Of a DNA stretch of 64,000 nucleotides, positions 35,001 through 43,786 are shown one piece after another. The notes below the pieces were generated by a model. It was not told where the DNA came from and did no database searches. It saw only the letters and a program-made list of their open reading frames with translations. The stretch's first letter is position 1. Each line of letters opens with the position of its first letter. A program made the position numbers and the translations under genes. The stretch comes from Dyella acidisoli (GTDB lineage: Bacteria; Pseudomonadota; Gammaproteobacteria; Xanthomonadales; Rhodanobacteraceae), in assembly GCF_030160295.1 (NCBI RefSeq), contig NZ_BSOB01000062.1:1-64000 (forward strand). Reading direction: 5' to 3'.

Positions 35001-36572
35001 TCAATGACTCTCGCTCACCGGTGCGTGATAGCGCGGCGTCTTCAGCAACAACGCCAGCGGTATGCAACACGCCAGCGCAACGGCAAGCACGTAAAAGGTT
35101 TCCGAAAAAGTCATCACCAGCGCTTGCTGCTGAATCTGTGCCGCAAGCTGGCCGAGCGCGCGCATCTTGGAATACGCGATATCACCCGTGCGCGCGAACC
35201 CATTGGCCGCATAGGCTGCCATACGCTCCTGGCCAAGCAGCGAGTTCGCGGTGAGTGACTCGCGTATCGCCGCCACATGAAATGTATTGCGGCGATCGAT
35301 TACCGTGCCGATGATCGCCAAGCCAATCGAGCCGCCGAGGTTGCGCGCCATGTTGTACACGCCAGCCGCGTCGCCCGCTTCTTCGCGCGATACCGCCGCC
35401 ATCGAGGCTTGATTCAAGGGCATGAACACCAGCATCTGGCCTGCGCCACGAATCAACTGCGACCACAGGAAATCGTGTCCTACGCTTTGCGCCGTGAGAT
35501 GGATATCCAACAGGCAACTGGCCACGAAACACAGCAATCCGACGATGGCGAGGATGCGGAAATCAACCTTCGCCAGCAAACGTGGCAGCAAGGGCATCAC
35601 CAGAAAAGCCGGCACACCGGCTGCCAGCATGATCCAGCCGGATTGTTCCGCGTTGTAGCCTGCGATCAAGCCGAGGAATTGCGGGATCAGATAGATCACC
35701 CCGTAAAACACGCCGCCGACCACCGACACGATGAGGATCACGCTGGCATAGCGTGGATTGCGCAACAGGCTCAGGCGCATCACCGGCTTTTTGGCAGTGA
35801 ACTGCGAGATCGCGATCAACACCATGCCCGCCAGCGACAACAGGCTGAGCCACACGATCATGTTCGATTCGAACCAGCGTTCACGCTGCCCTTCTTCCAG
35901 CACCACCGTCAACGAGCTGAGGCCAGCCGACAGCCCAACGATCCCGACCCAGTCCGCCTGCTTCACCGCATCCCAATGCGGACGATCCGACGGCAGGCCG
36001 ATCAGCAACAGCGCAATCAAGCCCATGCACACCGGCAGATTGATGAAGAAGCACCAGCTCCAGCTGATGTTTTCCGTCAGCCATCCGCCCAGCACTGGGC
36101 CGAGCAACGGGCCGAGCAACACGATCAAACCGAAGATGGTCATGCCCACCGGCAACTGCGACATCGGCAAGCGGCTGCGGATGATGGTTTGCCCGGTCGG
36201 AATCATCGCGCCGCCGGTCAGTCCTTGGCCGATGCGGCCTATGATCATCGCCGTCAAGGTGTGCGACATGCCGCACATCATCGAAAACAGGATGAAGAGC
36301 ACCGAACCACCAAGCAGAAAGTTGCGCAGGCCGAACACTCGCGTCAGCCACGCAGCCAGTGGAATGATCACGATTTCCGACATCAGGTATCCGGTGGAAA
36401 TCCAGGTGCCTTCCGTGCCGGTGGCGCCGATTTCACCCTGGATTTGCGGCAATGCCGAATTGGTGATGGAGATGTCGAGCGTCGCCATCAAGGCGCCCAG
36501 CGCGCCCGCCGCCACGGCGACCCAGTCGGCCGCACTGGCGCGTTCCGGATGAGCGGCGGCAGTCTCAGCCAC
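35001..36572 (-). CDS. emrB: EmrB/QacA-type MFS drug exporter (DHA2, 14 helices)
   Basis: 523 residues from GTG 36572, which overlaps the emrA stop by eight bases; an ATG at 36617 is possible but would overlap emrA by 53. It is an inner-membrane proton-driven multidrug exporter. Family motifs: LMATLDISITNSALPQIQGE at the start (motif D1 of DHA2), GRIGQGLTGGAMIPTGQTII near residue 110, and PLLGPVLGGWLTENISWSWC, motif C of antiporters. About fourteen hydrophobic segments are seen. It works with the EmrA adaptor and NodT channel. Confidence 0.93.
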   Translation of the reverse strand: MAETAAAHPERASAADWVAVAAGALGALMATLDISITNSALPQIQGEIGATGTEGTWISTGYLMSEIVIIPLAAWLTRVFGLRNFLLGGSVLFILFSMMCGMSHTLTAMIIGRIGQGLTGGAMIPTGQTIIRSRLPMSQLPVGMTIFGLIVLLGPLLGPVLGGWLTENISWSWCFFINLPVCMGLIALLLIGLPSDRPHWDAVKQADWVGIVGLSAGLSSLTVVLEEGQRERWFESNMIVWLSLLSLAGMVLIAISQFTAKKPVMRLSLLRNPRYASVILIVSVVGGVFYGVIYLIPQFLGLIAGYNAEQSGWIMLAAGVPAFLVMPLLPRLLAKVDFRILAIVGLLCFVASCLLDIHLTAQSVGHDFLWSQLIRGAGQMLVFMPLNQASMAAVSREEAGDAAGVYNMARNLGGSIGLAIIGTVIDRRNTFHVAAIRESLTANSLLGQERMAAYAANGFARTGDIAYSKMRALGQLAAQIQQQALVMTFSETFYVLAVALACCIPLALLLKTPRYHAPVSESH

Positions 36573-37692
36573 GGCTATTGACCGCCGTGGAAGACGACGC
36601 CTGCTCGCCAGGCTCACGCGTATCCACTTCCACCGTCACCGACAAACCGGGCAGCAGCAACTTGCGCGTCTTCTCATCGGTATCGAGGCGGATACGCACC
36701 GGCACACGTTGCACGATCTTGGTGAAGTTGCCGGTGGCGTTCTCCGGCGGCAGCAACGCGAATTGCGAACCCGTGCCGGGCGCAAAACTGTCGACCACGC
36801 CATGCAGCTCCGTGCCGGACAGCGCATCCACATGCACGCTCGCACCCTGGCCCGCACGCATCCGGCCGATCTGGGTTTCCTTGAAATTGGCGGTGAGGTA
36901 GACGCTTTGCACCGGCACGATCGTCATCATGCGCGTGCCCGGTTGCGCATACTGCCCCACGCGCACTGTGCGATCGCCCACCCGGCCCGCCAGTGAACTG
37001 CGCACCAACGTATCCTGCAGATCGAGCCGCGCCTGCCGCGCGGACGCCTGCGCCGCTTCCAACTGCGCACGCGCCTGCGCAATCTGCGCATCGAGATCGG
37101 CCATTCGCGCCTGCGCCTGATCGAGTGCCGCGGCATCCGCCGCCAGGGTTGCGCGGGCCTGATCGCGATTGCTGGTCAGCACCGACAACTGATCGCCGCT
37201 TTCGGCGCCCGTCGTTGCCAGCGGCGCGTAGCGATGCACTTCGTCCTCGGCATGACGGCTACTGATCTGCGCCACCTGCAACTGCGCTTTGGCCTGCTCG
37301 ATCGCCGCGCGTTGCTGCAGAATGCCGGCCTGCGCGCGCTGGATATCTGCCTGGCGCGCATCGATGGTCGCCTGCGCCTGATCCAGCGTGGCCTGGTATT
37401 GACGGCCATCGAGCCGCACCAGCGGATCGCCCGGCTTCACGGCCACGTTGTCACCCACGTATACGTCAGTGACATAGCCGCTGACCTTGGGCGCGACCGT
37501 CACGCTGTCCGCCTGCAGATAGGCATCGTCGGTGCTTTGCACGAAGCGACCCACCAGCCACCAGTAACCCAGCGCGAGCACGGCCGCGACGAGCAGCAGC
37601 GCGCCAACCGGTAACAAGATGCGCCCGGCGTTCGAGCGGCGCGAGGACGGTGCGGCGGCATCCTTCGATACGGCGCCTGATGGTACGGACAT
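36565..37692 (-). CDS. emrA: EmrA-type membrane-fusion protein
   Basis: 375 residues. The cytoplasmic N-terminus is followed by one membrane helix (ILLPVGALLLVAAVLALGYW, residues 25-44) and a periplasmic body. The body has the lipoyl halves VAPKVSGYVTDVYVGDNVAV and LAGRVGDRTVRVGQYAQPG separated by a long coiled-coil hairpin rich in Ala, Gln and Arg. It connects EmrB to NodT across the periplasm. It is the first gene of the operon, beginning 18 bases from the double operator shared with the TetR gene. Confidence 0.93.
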   Translation of the reverse strand: MSVPSGAVSKDAAAPSSRRSNAGRILLPVGALLLVAAVLALGYWWLVGRFVQSTDDAYLQADSVTVAPKVSGYVTDVYVGDNVAVKPGDPLVRLDGRQYQATLDQAQATIDARQADIQRAQAGILQQRAAIEQAKAQLQVAQISSRHAEDEVHRYAPLATTGAESGDQLSVLTSNRDQARATLAADAAALDQAQARMADLDAQIAQARAQLEAAQASARQARLDLQDTLVRSSLAGRVGDRTVRVGQYAQPGTRMMTIVPVQSVYLTANFKETQIGRMRAGQGASVHVDALSGTELHGVVDSFAPGTGSQFALLPPENATGNFTKIVQRVPVRIRLDTDEKTRKLLLPGLSVTVEVDTREPGEQASSSTAVNSRG

Positions 37693-37705
37693 GCCCTAAT
37701 CCCCA

Positions 37706-37747
37706 AAATTATTCCGAGTGGAATATTTATTCCGATTGGAATAATTT
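37706..37747. promoter_or_regulatory. Double palindromic operator between emrA and tetR
   Basis: ATTCCGAGTGGAAT (37711-37724) and ATTCCGATTGGAAT (37729-37742) are two near-identical palindromes 18 bases apart, flanked by AAAATT/AATTTT so that the whole is itself symmetric. The position between divergent genes fits repression of both by the TetR protein, two dimers bound on nearly the same helical face. Confidence 0.85.
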
Positions 37748-37790
37748 TGTCAAATGGTATCTTTGGGGAGAAACCCGCAGAGATTTACGA

Positions 37791-38486
37791 ATGAGCCAAG
37801 TCAAACGACTTCGCCGCCCGCCAGCCGGCGGCTACGCACGCGGTGACGAAACGCGTGAACGGATCATCGCCGCGGCGGTGACGCTGTTTGGCGAGCGCGG
37901 TTTCGCCGGCGCCTCCACCCGTGACATCGCCACCGCCGCGGGCGTAAATGCCCCCGCGCTGCAGTACTACTTCGAAAACAAGGAAGGGCTTTATCAAGCC
38001 TGCGCCGAACACATCGCCAACGACTTGAAGGCCCGTTTCGAGCCGGCCATGCGGCAAGCTCGTGATGCACTGAAAAACGAAGCCAGCACGGATGCCTTGA
38101 TCGAGGCTTTCCTCGGCATCAAGGCAGTGATGCTGGAATCCGTGCTCATGCAACCCTTCGCCTCAAGCCGCCGCCTGTTCGTCGCGCGCGAACTCGCCGA
38201 CGAGGAACCGCAACTGGCATCCAAACTGCTGCATCGACGCTTGAAACAACCGCTGAACAAAATCAGCGCCGATTTGCTTGCGCGCATCACCGGCGTCGGC
38301 CCCAATGATTCGATAACCCGCATCCGGCTACTTACACTGAAAGGCCAGGTGATGCCGTTCTACCACCCGCCTGGCGCATGCCTGGACGTGCTGGGATGGA
38401 AGGAAATCGATGCAGCCAAAGGCGAGTTGATCAAGACGACCGTACTCGAGCAGACGCGCGCGTTGTTGCAGGCGTGGCGGGTCTAG
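37791..38486 (+). CDS. TetR-family repressor, CerR-like
   Basis: 231 residues. An N-terminal helix-turn-helix is clear: RERIIAAAVTLFGERGFAGA, STRDIATAAGVNAPALQYYF, ENKEGLYQACAEH. The C-terminal effector domain has the pattern of the CerR/YbiH group (QPFASSRRLFVARELADEEP, KGQVMPFYH). It most likely represses the divergent emrA-emrB-nodT operon through the double operator, with a drug or metabolite as inducer. The open frame begins earlier, but the ATG at 37791 matches the family N-terminus. Confidence 0.9.
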   Translation: MSQVKRLRRPPAGGYARGDETRERIIAAAVTLFGERGFAGASTRDIATAAGVNAPALQYYFENKEGLYQACAEHIANDLKARFEPAMRQARDALKNEASTDALIEAFLGIKAVMLESVLMQPFASSRRLFVARELADEEPQLASKLLHRRLKQPLNKISADLLARITGVGPNDSITRIRLLTLKGQVMPFYHPPGACLDVLGWKEIDAAKGELIKTTVLEQTRALLQAWRV

Positions 38487-38521
38487 AGAACGCCCAAGGA
38501 CATTTACGCAGGAAGACGTCC

Positions 38522-39409
38522 ATGCTCGGCAAAATCGCTGACATTCATTCGCTCGACCTCAACACCATCGACACCTTGGTCTTTGCCGGTGGCGGCAACC
38601 GCTGCTGGTGGCAGATGGGCGCACTGAGCTTTTTGACGGAACGCGGCATGCGCCTGCCCGCGCAGTTGGTAGGAACCAGCGCTGGCGCTGCCGTGGCTAC
38701 CTCGTTTCTGGTGCAAGGCACCGAGAAAGCGCGGCAAGCCTGCCTGAAACTCTATGCCGGCAACCCAAGGATTTTCGACTGGTCCGCGCTGACGGCATTC
38801 AAGCTGAAATTCGCACACCAGCACATCTATCCCGCGTGGGTCGATGCATTCTTGAACGCAGCCACATTCACCACGCTGCGCGACGCATCGTCACGTCTTA
38901 CCGTGGGCCTTACGCGGCCGGCGCGATGGCTGGGCATGGGTGGCTCCGTCGCCGCGGGCACGCTGGCCTACCTGGTGGACAAATACCTGTGGAACAGCAT
39001 TCATCCGCGACTTCCCGCATGGCTGGGGCTGCGGCAGGATTTCATGGTTTTAAATGATTGTCCCGATATCGATACGGCGCAGTCGCTGCTCATTGCCGCG
39101 GCATCGGCGCCACCGATCATGTCGGCGCGCCCTGCCGGGGGTGCGCACGCCATTGACGGCGGTTATACCGATAACGCGCCGATTCCTGCCCAATCCGATG
39201 CGGAACGATCGAAGACTCTGGTGATGCTTACCCGTCACTATCCGAAGCTGCCGCCGCTGTTCACCTGGCAGGGGCGGGCGTATTGGCAGCCGAGCCAACG
39301 CATTCCCGTGTCCACCTGGGATTGCACGCCAAAGACAACGGTGGACCAAGCTTACGATCTGGGCACGCAGGATGGTGCATACGCGTTGCGAAGCGGCCTG
39401 CTTCGATAA
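38522..39409 (+). CDS. Patatin-like phospholipase
   Basis: 295-residue predicted lipid acyl hydrolase. The oxyanion hole is VFAGGGNRCWWQ (about residue 23), the nucleophile Ser is in LVGTSAGAAVAT (GxSxG, about residue 55), and the catalytic Asp is in AIDGGYTDNAPIP (about residue 218), so the Ser-Asp dyad is complete. No signal peptide is seen. It starts 35 bases after the TetR gene on the same strand and could be co-transcribed, but a functional link is unproven. AGGAAG precedes the start. Confidence 0.9.
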   Translation: MLGKIADIHSLDLNTIDTLVFAGGGNRCWWQMGALSFLTERGMRLPAQLVGTSAGAAVATSFLVQGTEKARQACLKLYAGNPRIFDWSALTAFKLKFAHQHIYPAWVDAFLNAATFTTLRDASSRLTVGLTRPARWLGMGGSVAAGTLAYLVDKYLWNSIHPRLPAWLGLRQDFMVLNDCPDIDTAQSLLIAAASAPPIMSARPAGGAHAIDGGYTDNAPIPAQSDAERSKTLVMLTRHYPKLPPLFTWQGRAYWQPSQRIPVSTWDCTPKTTVDQAYDLGTQDGAYALRSGLLR

Positions 39410-39488
39410 ACGCTAAGCCGCCCGTGACAAAACCGTAATAGACATATCTCCCCACCCAGGGGATAGTTACACTAACTGAACACTCACA

Positions 39489-39604
39489 ACTCCGAGGCGC
39501 CCAGCCTGCGGTTCCCTCATCGGAATACGGCCTGGCGCCCGTGATCTCTCAAGGATCACCAGGGTGGACGTGGAAACGCGTTCGCCTCCCCGGCTTGGAA
39601 AGGA
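39489..39604 (+). ncRNA. Candidate molybdenum-cofactor (Moco) riboswitch
   Basis: Structured leader of moaA. CCGAGGCG at 39492-39499 can pair with CGCCTCCCCGG at 39583-39593 as a closing stem. Within it, GCGCCCAGCC faces GGCCTGGCGC, and GTGATC/GATCAC forms a hairpin at 39541-39558. CCAGGGTGGA and GGAAACG stretches resemble the conserved part of the Moco RNA motif as I remember it. The closing stem ends five bases before the AAAGGAG ribosome site of moaA, which suits control of translation by the cofactor. Identification is by location, fold and recalled consensus. Confidence 0.75.
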
Positions 39605-39615
39605 GCACAAACACC

Positions 39616-40599
39616 ATGTCCCCGCTGGCTGACCGATACGGCCGTCGGTTTCCGTATTTGCGGTTATCGGTCATTCCCGCGTGCAACTTCCGTTGCACGT
39701 ATTGCCTGCCGCACGGCTACCACGCCGATGCGAAGGCGGCTGCGCCACTGTCGCTGCCAGAAATTACGCGCCTGCTGCGCGGGTTCACGGAACTTGGCAT
39801 GCACAAGCTGCGCATCACGGGTGGCGAGCCCAGTGTGCGGCACGATCTCACCGAGATCCTGCGCACCGCTGCAGCGGTGCCCGGCATTACCAAGCTGGCG
39901 ATGACCACCAACGGCACCTTGCTCAGCAAACGCCTGCACGAGTGGATGGATGCCGGCCTCAATGCGATCAACGTCAGCGTGGATAGCCTGGACCGAGCGG
40001 CGTTCGCGCGCATCACGGGCCATGATCGGTTGGAAGATATCCTGCACGGCGTAGACATGGCACTGGAAGCCGATCTGGCTTCGGTAAAGCTCAACGCCGT
40101 CCTGATGCGTGACGTCAACGACCGCGAGTTGCCCACATGGCTGGATTACTTGCGCGACCGGCACATCGGCGTGCGCTTTATCGAACTGATGCAAACCGGC
40201 GATAACCTCGCATTCTTCCGCGACCATCATGTGCGTGCGGAAACACTGGAAGCCGAATTGCTGGATGCCGGCTGGCAATTGCTGCCGCGTGCTGCCGATG
40301 CAGGCCCCGCACGCGAATACCGCCACGCGGAATACGCCGGCCGAATCGGCATCATCGCGCCCTATTCCAAGGATTTCTGCGCCGGATGCAACCGCCTGCG
40401 CGTGACCGCCACCGGCGATCTGCGCCTGTGCCTCTTCGGCGAATTCGGCATCCCGTTGCGTCCGCTTCTGCAGTCGGACGATCAGCTGGAAGAGCTGGTG
40501 CGCGCTGTCGGCGGCCAGATCGGCCGCAAGGAACAGGGGCATTTCCTGCACGAAGGCCGCACCGGCATCACACCCCATCTCGCATCCACCGGAGGCTGA
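39616..40599 (+). CDS. moaA: GTP 3',8-cyclase
   Basis: 327-residue radical-SAM enzyme performing the first step of molybdenum-cofactor synthesis, GTP to 3',8-cyclo-7,8-dihydro-GTP. The SAM cluster cysteines are Cys23, Cys27 and Cys30 in PACNFRCTYCLPHG. The second cluster that binds GTP has its Cys in FCAGCNRLRVT and later DLRLC. ITGGEPSVRHDL is the SAM-binding motif. The start at 39616 follows AAAGGAG; 25 upstream in-frame codons belong to the riboswitch. First gene of the Moco operon. Confidence 0.96.
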   Translation: MSPLADRYGRRFPYLRLSVIPACNFRCTYCLPHGYHADAKAAAPLSLPEITRLLRGFTELGMHKLRITGGEPSVRHDLTEILRTAAAVPGITKLAMTTNGTLLSKRLHEWMDAGLNAINVSVDSLDRAAFARITGHDRLEDILHGVDMALEADLASVKLNAVLMRDVNDRELPTWLDYLRDRHIGVRFIELMQTGDNLAFFRDHHVRAETLEAELLDAGWQLLPRAADAGPAREYRHAEYAGRIGIIAPYSKDFCAGCNRLRVTATGDLRLCLFGEFGIPLRPLLQSDDQLEELVRAVGGQIGRKEQGHFLHEGRTGITPHLASTGG

Positions 40600-40602
40600 T
40601 TC

Positions 40603-41604
40603 ATGCACGAGCGCGGGGAAAGCGCCCATTTTCATATGGCCGACGTGCGTCGCAAGCGCATTACGGGTCGCCGTGCAGTGGCGGTCGGTGAATTGAGCGC
40701 AGGTGCCGATGCATTCACGCAGATCGTCGAACGCCGCTTGCCGAAAGGCGACGCGATGGTGATGGCCGAAATCGCCGGCCTGCAAGGCGCGAAGAACGCC
40801 TCGCAGCTGATGCCGCTATGCCATCCACTTCCGCTGGAATACATCGACGTGCGCTGCGAACCCGTTGCTGAGCGCCACGCCATTCGCGTCTATTGCGAAG
40901 TGGCGACGTTTGCGCGCACCGGCGTGGAGATGGAAGCGCTCGCCGGTGCCAGTGCGGCGTTGCTCACGCTGTATGACCTCACCAAACCGGTGGAACCGGC
41001 GCTTTCCTTTGGCGGTGTGCGGCTGCTGTTCAAGGAAGGCGGCAAGAAAGGGCTGTGGCTGCATCCGGAGGGCATGAGCGACGCCGAGCGCGAACGTTAC
41101 AAGCCACGCCATGTAGCAAAGCTGGATAACGTCAGTGCCGCGGTCATCACGCTCAGCGACCGCGCCAGCCGCGGCGAATATGCCGATGCATCGGGGCCGG
41201 TATTGGTGGAACGCTTGCGCGAACTTGGCGCAAACGTGAGCGACGTCGAGCTGCATCCGGACGAACCTGGACCACTGGCCGAGCGCCTGCGCGAACTTTC
41301 CGAACAAGGTGTGCAGCTGATTCTCTGCACCGGCGGAACCGGCCTCGGTCCACGCGATCGCACGCCGGAAGCACTGGCGATCGTGGCAGACCGCCATGTC
41401 GACGGTATCGGCGAACTATTCCGCAGCGAAAGCAGCCAGCACACGCCCATGGCCTGGCTGAGTCGCGCGCATGCCGTGCTGATCGGCCATACGTTGGTGA
41501 TTGCCTTGCCCGGCAGCGCCAAGGCAGTGGCGCAAGGCATGGACATTCTCGCGCCGATTCTCGCGCATGCTCTGAGCATGGCTGCTGGCGGAGGGCATGC
41601 ATGA
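40603..41604 (+). CDS. moaCB: MoaC-MoaB fusion protein
   Basis: 333 residues. Residues 1-160 are MoaC, cyclic pyranopterin monophosphate synthase: RRKRITGRRAVAVGEL, KGDAMVMAEIAGLQGAKNAS, LMPLCHPLPLEYIDV. Residues 170-333 are a MoaB/MogA-type domain: AAVITLSDRASRGEYAD, LILCTGGTGLGPRDRTPEAL, the latter adenylylating molybdopterin. The two activities catalyse separated steps (second, and the MPT-adenylylation step). Starts three bases after moaA and ends in an ATGA overlap with moeA. Fusion is known in some bacteria. Confidence 0.94.
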   Translation: MHERGESAHFHMADVRRKRITGRRAVAVGELSAGADAFTQIVERRLPKGDAMVMAEIAGLQGAKNASQLMPLCHPLPLEYIDVRCEPVAERHAIRVYCEVATFARTGVEMEALAGASAALLTLYDLTKPVEPALSFGGVRLLFKEGGKKGLWLHPEGMSDAERERYKPRHVAKLDNVSAAVITLSDRASRGEYADASGPVLVERLRELGANVSDVELHPDEPGPLAERLRELSEQGVQLILCTGGTGLGPRDRTPEALAIVADRHVDGIGELFRSESSQHTPMAWLSRAHAVLIGHTLVIALPGSAKAVAQGMDILAPILAHALSMAAGGGHA

Positions 41605-42848
41605 GTCAGGAAACGCTCGCCTATGAAGACGCACTGCGGATCGTGCTTGGCGCGAGTACCAGGCTGCCGGCCGAAGATTGCCCGACGCGTGCATGCTTAG
41701 GGCGCGTGTTAGCCACGCCCGTCATCAGCGACGCCGACCTGCCTCCGTTTGACAATTCCGCGATGGATGGCTTTGCCTTGTGCGGCAACTCCACCGTCCC
41801 TGCCGGCATCGAGCTGGACATCGAAGGCGAACAGGCCGCAGGCGATGGCATTGCGCATGCTCGCAATGGTGCGTGGGAAATCATGACCGGTGCGCGCCTG
41901 CCGGATGGGCTCGACCGTGTCATCCCGGTGGAACAAACCGAGCGGCTATCGAGTAAGCGCGTCCGATTGCTTGCGGATGTAGAAACCGGACAAAACGTGC
42001 GCAACGCAGGTTCGGACGTGGCGGAGGGTGAAAACGTGCTGGCCGCCGGTACGGTGCTGCAGCCGCAACACTTGATGCTGCTTGCCGCACTCGGTGTAGG
42101 AAACGTGTCGGTCGCTGAGCGTCCACGCGTAGCGGTGTTGTGCACCGGTCGCGAACTGATCGACGACCCCGCGCAAATGCTCGCGCCCGGACAAATCCGC
42201 AATTCCAACGGGCCATTCCTCGCCGCTCGTTTGCCGCTTGCCGGCGCCGACGTCGTGCACGTGGAAACGGTAGGCGACGATGCCGCCGCGTTCGAGGCAG
42301 CCTTGCGCCGCGCGTTGAGCGCCGGCGCAAAAGTCATCGTGACCAGCGGTGCGGTTTCCATGGGCCGCTACGATTTCGTACCGCAGGCGCTGGAACGCCT
42401 TGGCGCGCAAACGCTGTTCCATAAGGTGGCCATACGCCCCGGCAAACCACTGCTGTTTGCGAAGTTGCCGGGAGATGTGTTGCTGTTCGGTTTGCCGGGA
42501 AATCCGATCGCCGTCGCCGTTGGCCTGCGTTTCTTCGTGGAGCCGGCGCTGCGCGTCATGCTGGGTTTGTCGCAGGAAACGCCGCGCCGCGTACCGCTCA
42601 GCAAGCCGTACAGCAAGAAGCCGCGCCTGCGTTTTCATCTCAAAAGCTGCCTGCACATCGACATCCAGGGCCGTCTGGCGCTGGAGGTGCTGGAAGGCCA
42701 GGAGTCCTATCGCATCCGTCCGCTGTCCGACGCCAACGCCTGGGCGGTGGTGCCCGCAGATGTCGATGCATTGCCTGCCGGCGCGCTGGTCGACGTCCAT
42801 GGCGTGGGCCACCTTGAGTTTCCCTTGCCTTGCGAGGGCATCGCATGA
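41601..42848 (+). CDS. moeA: Molybdopterin molybdenumtransferase
   Basis: 415 residues, inserts molybdenum into adenylylated molybdopterin. The N-terminal domain has LPPFDNSAMDGFAL and GARLPDGLDRVIPVE. The MoCF-fold domain has RVAVLCTGRELIDDP, SGAVSMGRYDFVPQ and LFGLPGNPIAVAVGL. A C-terminal beta domain ends with LVDVHGVGHLEF. Completeness and length agree with E. coli MoeA (411). ATGA overlaps at both ends couple it to moaCB and moaD. Confidence 0.95.
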   Translation: MSQETLAYEDALRIVLGASTRLPAEDCPTRACLGRVLATPVISDADLPPFDNSAMDGFALCGNSTVPAGIELDIEGEQAAGDGIAHARNGAWEIMTGARLPDGLDRVIPVEQTERLSSKRVRLLADVETGQNVRNAGSDVAEGENVLAAGTVLQPQHLMLLAALGVGNVSVAERPRVAVLCTGRELIDDPAQMLAPGQIRNSNGPFLAARLPLAGADVVHVETVGDDAAAFEAALRRALSAGAKVIVTSGAVSMGRYDFVPQALERLGAQTLFHKVAIRPGKPLLFAKLPGDVLLFGLPGNPIAVAVGLRFFVEPALRVMLGLSQETPRRVPLSKPYSKKPRLRFHLKSCLHIDIQGRLALEVLEGQESYRIRPLSDANAWAVVPADVDALPAGALVDVHGVGHLEFPLPCEGIA

Positions 42849-43105
42849 AGGTTCACATCAGCTTGTTCGGCGCTTTGCGCGATGCCGATCCGCGCGGCTT
42901 CATCGAGCTGGAAGCACCTGAGCCATGCACGATCGGCGAACTGCGCGAATTGTTACGCGATCATTTGCGCGAGCATGCGCCGAACATCAGCGCGGGTTTG
43001 ATACAACGCTCCGCATTCGCCAGTGAGAATGAGATTCTGCATAACCATCGCGCGTTGCCGGAGAATGGGCAGCTGGCGGTGTTGCCGCCGGTGAGTGGGG
43101 GGTGA
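42845..43105 (+). CDS. moaD: Molybdopterin synthase sulfur carrier subunit
   Basis: 86 residues with the ubiquitin-like fold, starting MKVHISLFGALRDADPRG and ending PVSGG, the C-terminal Gly-Gly that is thiocarboxylated to deliver sulfur. It forms the synthase heterotetramer with MoaE. The start at 42845 overlaps the moeA stop by ATGA. Confidence 0.93.
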   Translation: MKVHISLFGALRDADPRGFIELEAPEPCTIGELRELLRDHLREHAPNISAGLIQRSAFASENEILHNHRALPENGQLAVLPPVSGG

Positions 43106-43148
43106 GTGCGATGCATGATCAACCCTGCCCGATGGCTGACTGTTCCTT

Positions 43149-43230
43149 GCCGTCATTCCCGCGAAAGCCAGAATCCATTTGCTCTGAGGTAAAGGCAAAG
43201 ATGGATTCCCGCTTTCGCGGGAATGACGGC
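43149..43230. repeat. GTCATTCCCGCGAAAGC repeat pair (REPIN) in Moco operon
   Basis: Left arm CGTCATTCCCGCGAAAGC and right arm GCTTTCGCGGGAATGACGG with a spacer unlike that of the 16-kb copy. It lies between moaD and moaE inside the operon. Confidence 0.88.
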
Positions 43231-43270
43231 AAGGCAAAATATCCTGCTTTCAATGACATCATCTACACGT

Positions 43271-43786
43271 ATGACTGACCTCCACACCGCCGTCATCGAC
43301 ATCTGCGACGGAGTACTGACACCCGCCGACGCCCTCGCCTTCGTATCCGATCCACGCTTCGGTGGCATCGACATGTTCATCGGCAAGGTGCGCGAGCACA
43401 ACCTCGGCCGTGTCGTCACCGGCATCAGTTACGACTTGTTCGAACCGCTGGCGCTACGCACGTTCGAGGAGATCGGTGAACGCGCGCGCAGAAAATTCGG
43501 CGCCCCGATGAAGCTGTATATCGCGCATGCCAAAGGCGAGCTGCGTATCGGCGATATCGCTGTGATCGTCGCCGCCGGCACGCCACATCGCGACGAAGCG
43601 TTCAAGGCTTGTCGACTAGCCATCGAAGCAGTCAAACACGAAGCACCGATCTGGAAACAGGAGCACTACATCGACGGCGACAGCGAATGGAGCGAAGGTT
43701 GCTCCCTGTGCGAGGAACAGCGTGAAGCCGAAGATGCGGCAAAACGCGGAGCAGCGCATGGGCACGACCACCATCACGGCCGCTAA
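43271..43786 (+). CDS. moaE: Molybdopterin synthase catalytic subunit
   Basis: 171 residues from ATG 43271 (MTDLHTAVIDICDG); an ATG at 43253 is equally possible, neither having a good ribosome site. MoaE landmarks: GGIDMFIGKVREHNLGR, ISYDLFEPLALRTFEE, AHAKGELRIGDIAV and catalytic Lys in EAPIWKQEHYIDGDSEW. The C-terminus has an additional acidic and His-rich tail (HGHDHHHGR) that might bind metal. Makes molybdopterin with MoaD. The REPIN between moaD and moaE explains the loss of tight spacing. Confidence 0.93.
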   Translation: MTDLHTAVIDICDGVLTPADALAFVSDPRFGGIDMFIGKVREHNLGRVVTGISYDLFEPLALRTFEEIGERARRKFGAPMKLYIAHAKGELRIGDIAVIVAAGTPHRDEAFKACRLAIEAVKHEAPIWKQEHYIDGDSEWSEGCSLCEEQREAEDAAKRGAAHGHDHHHGR

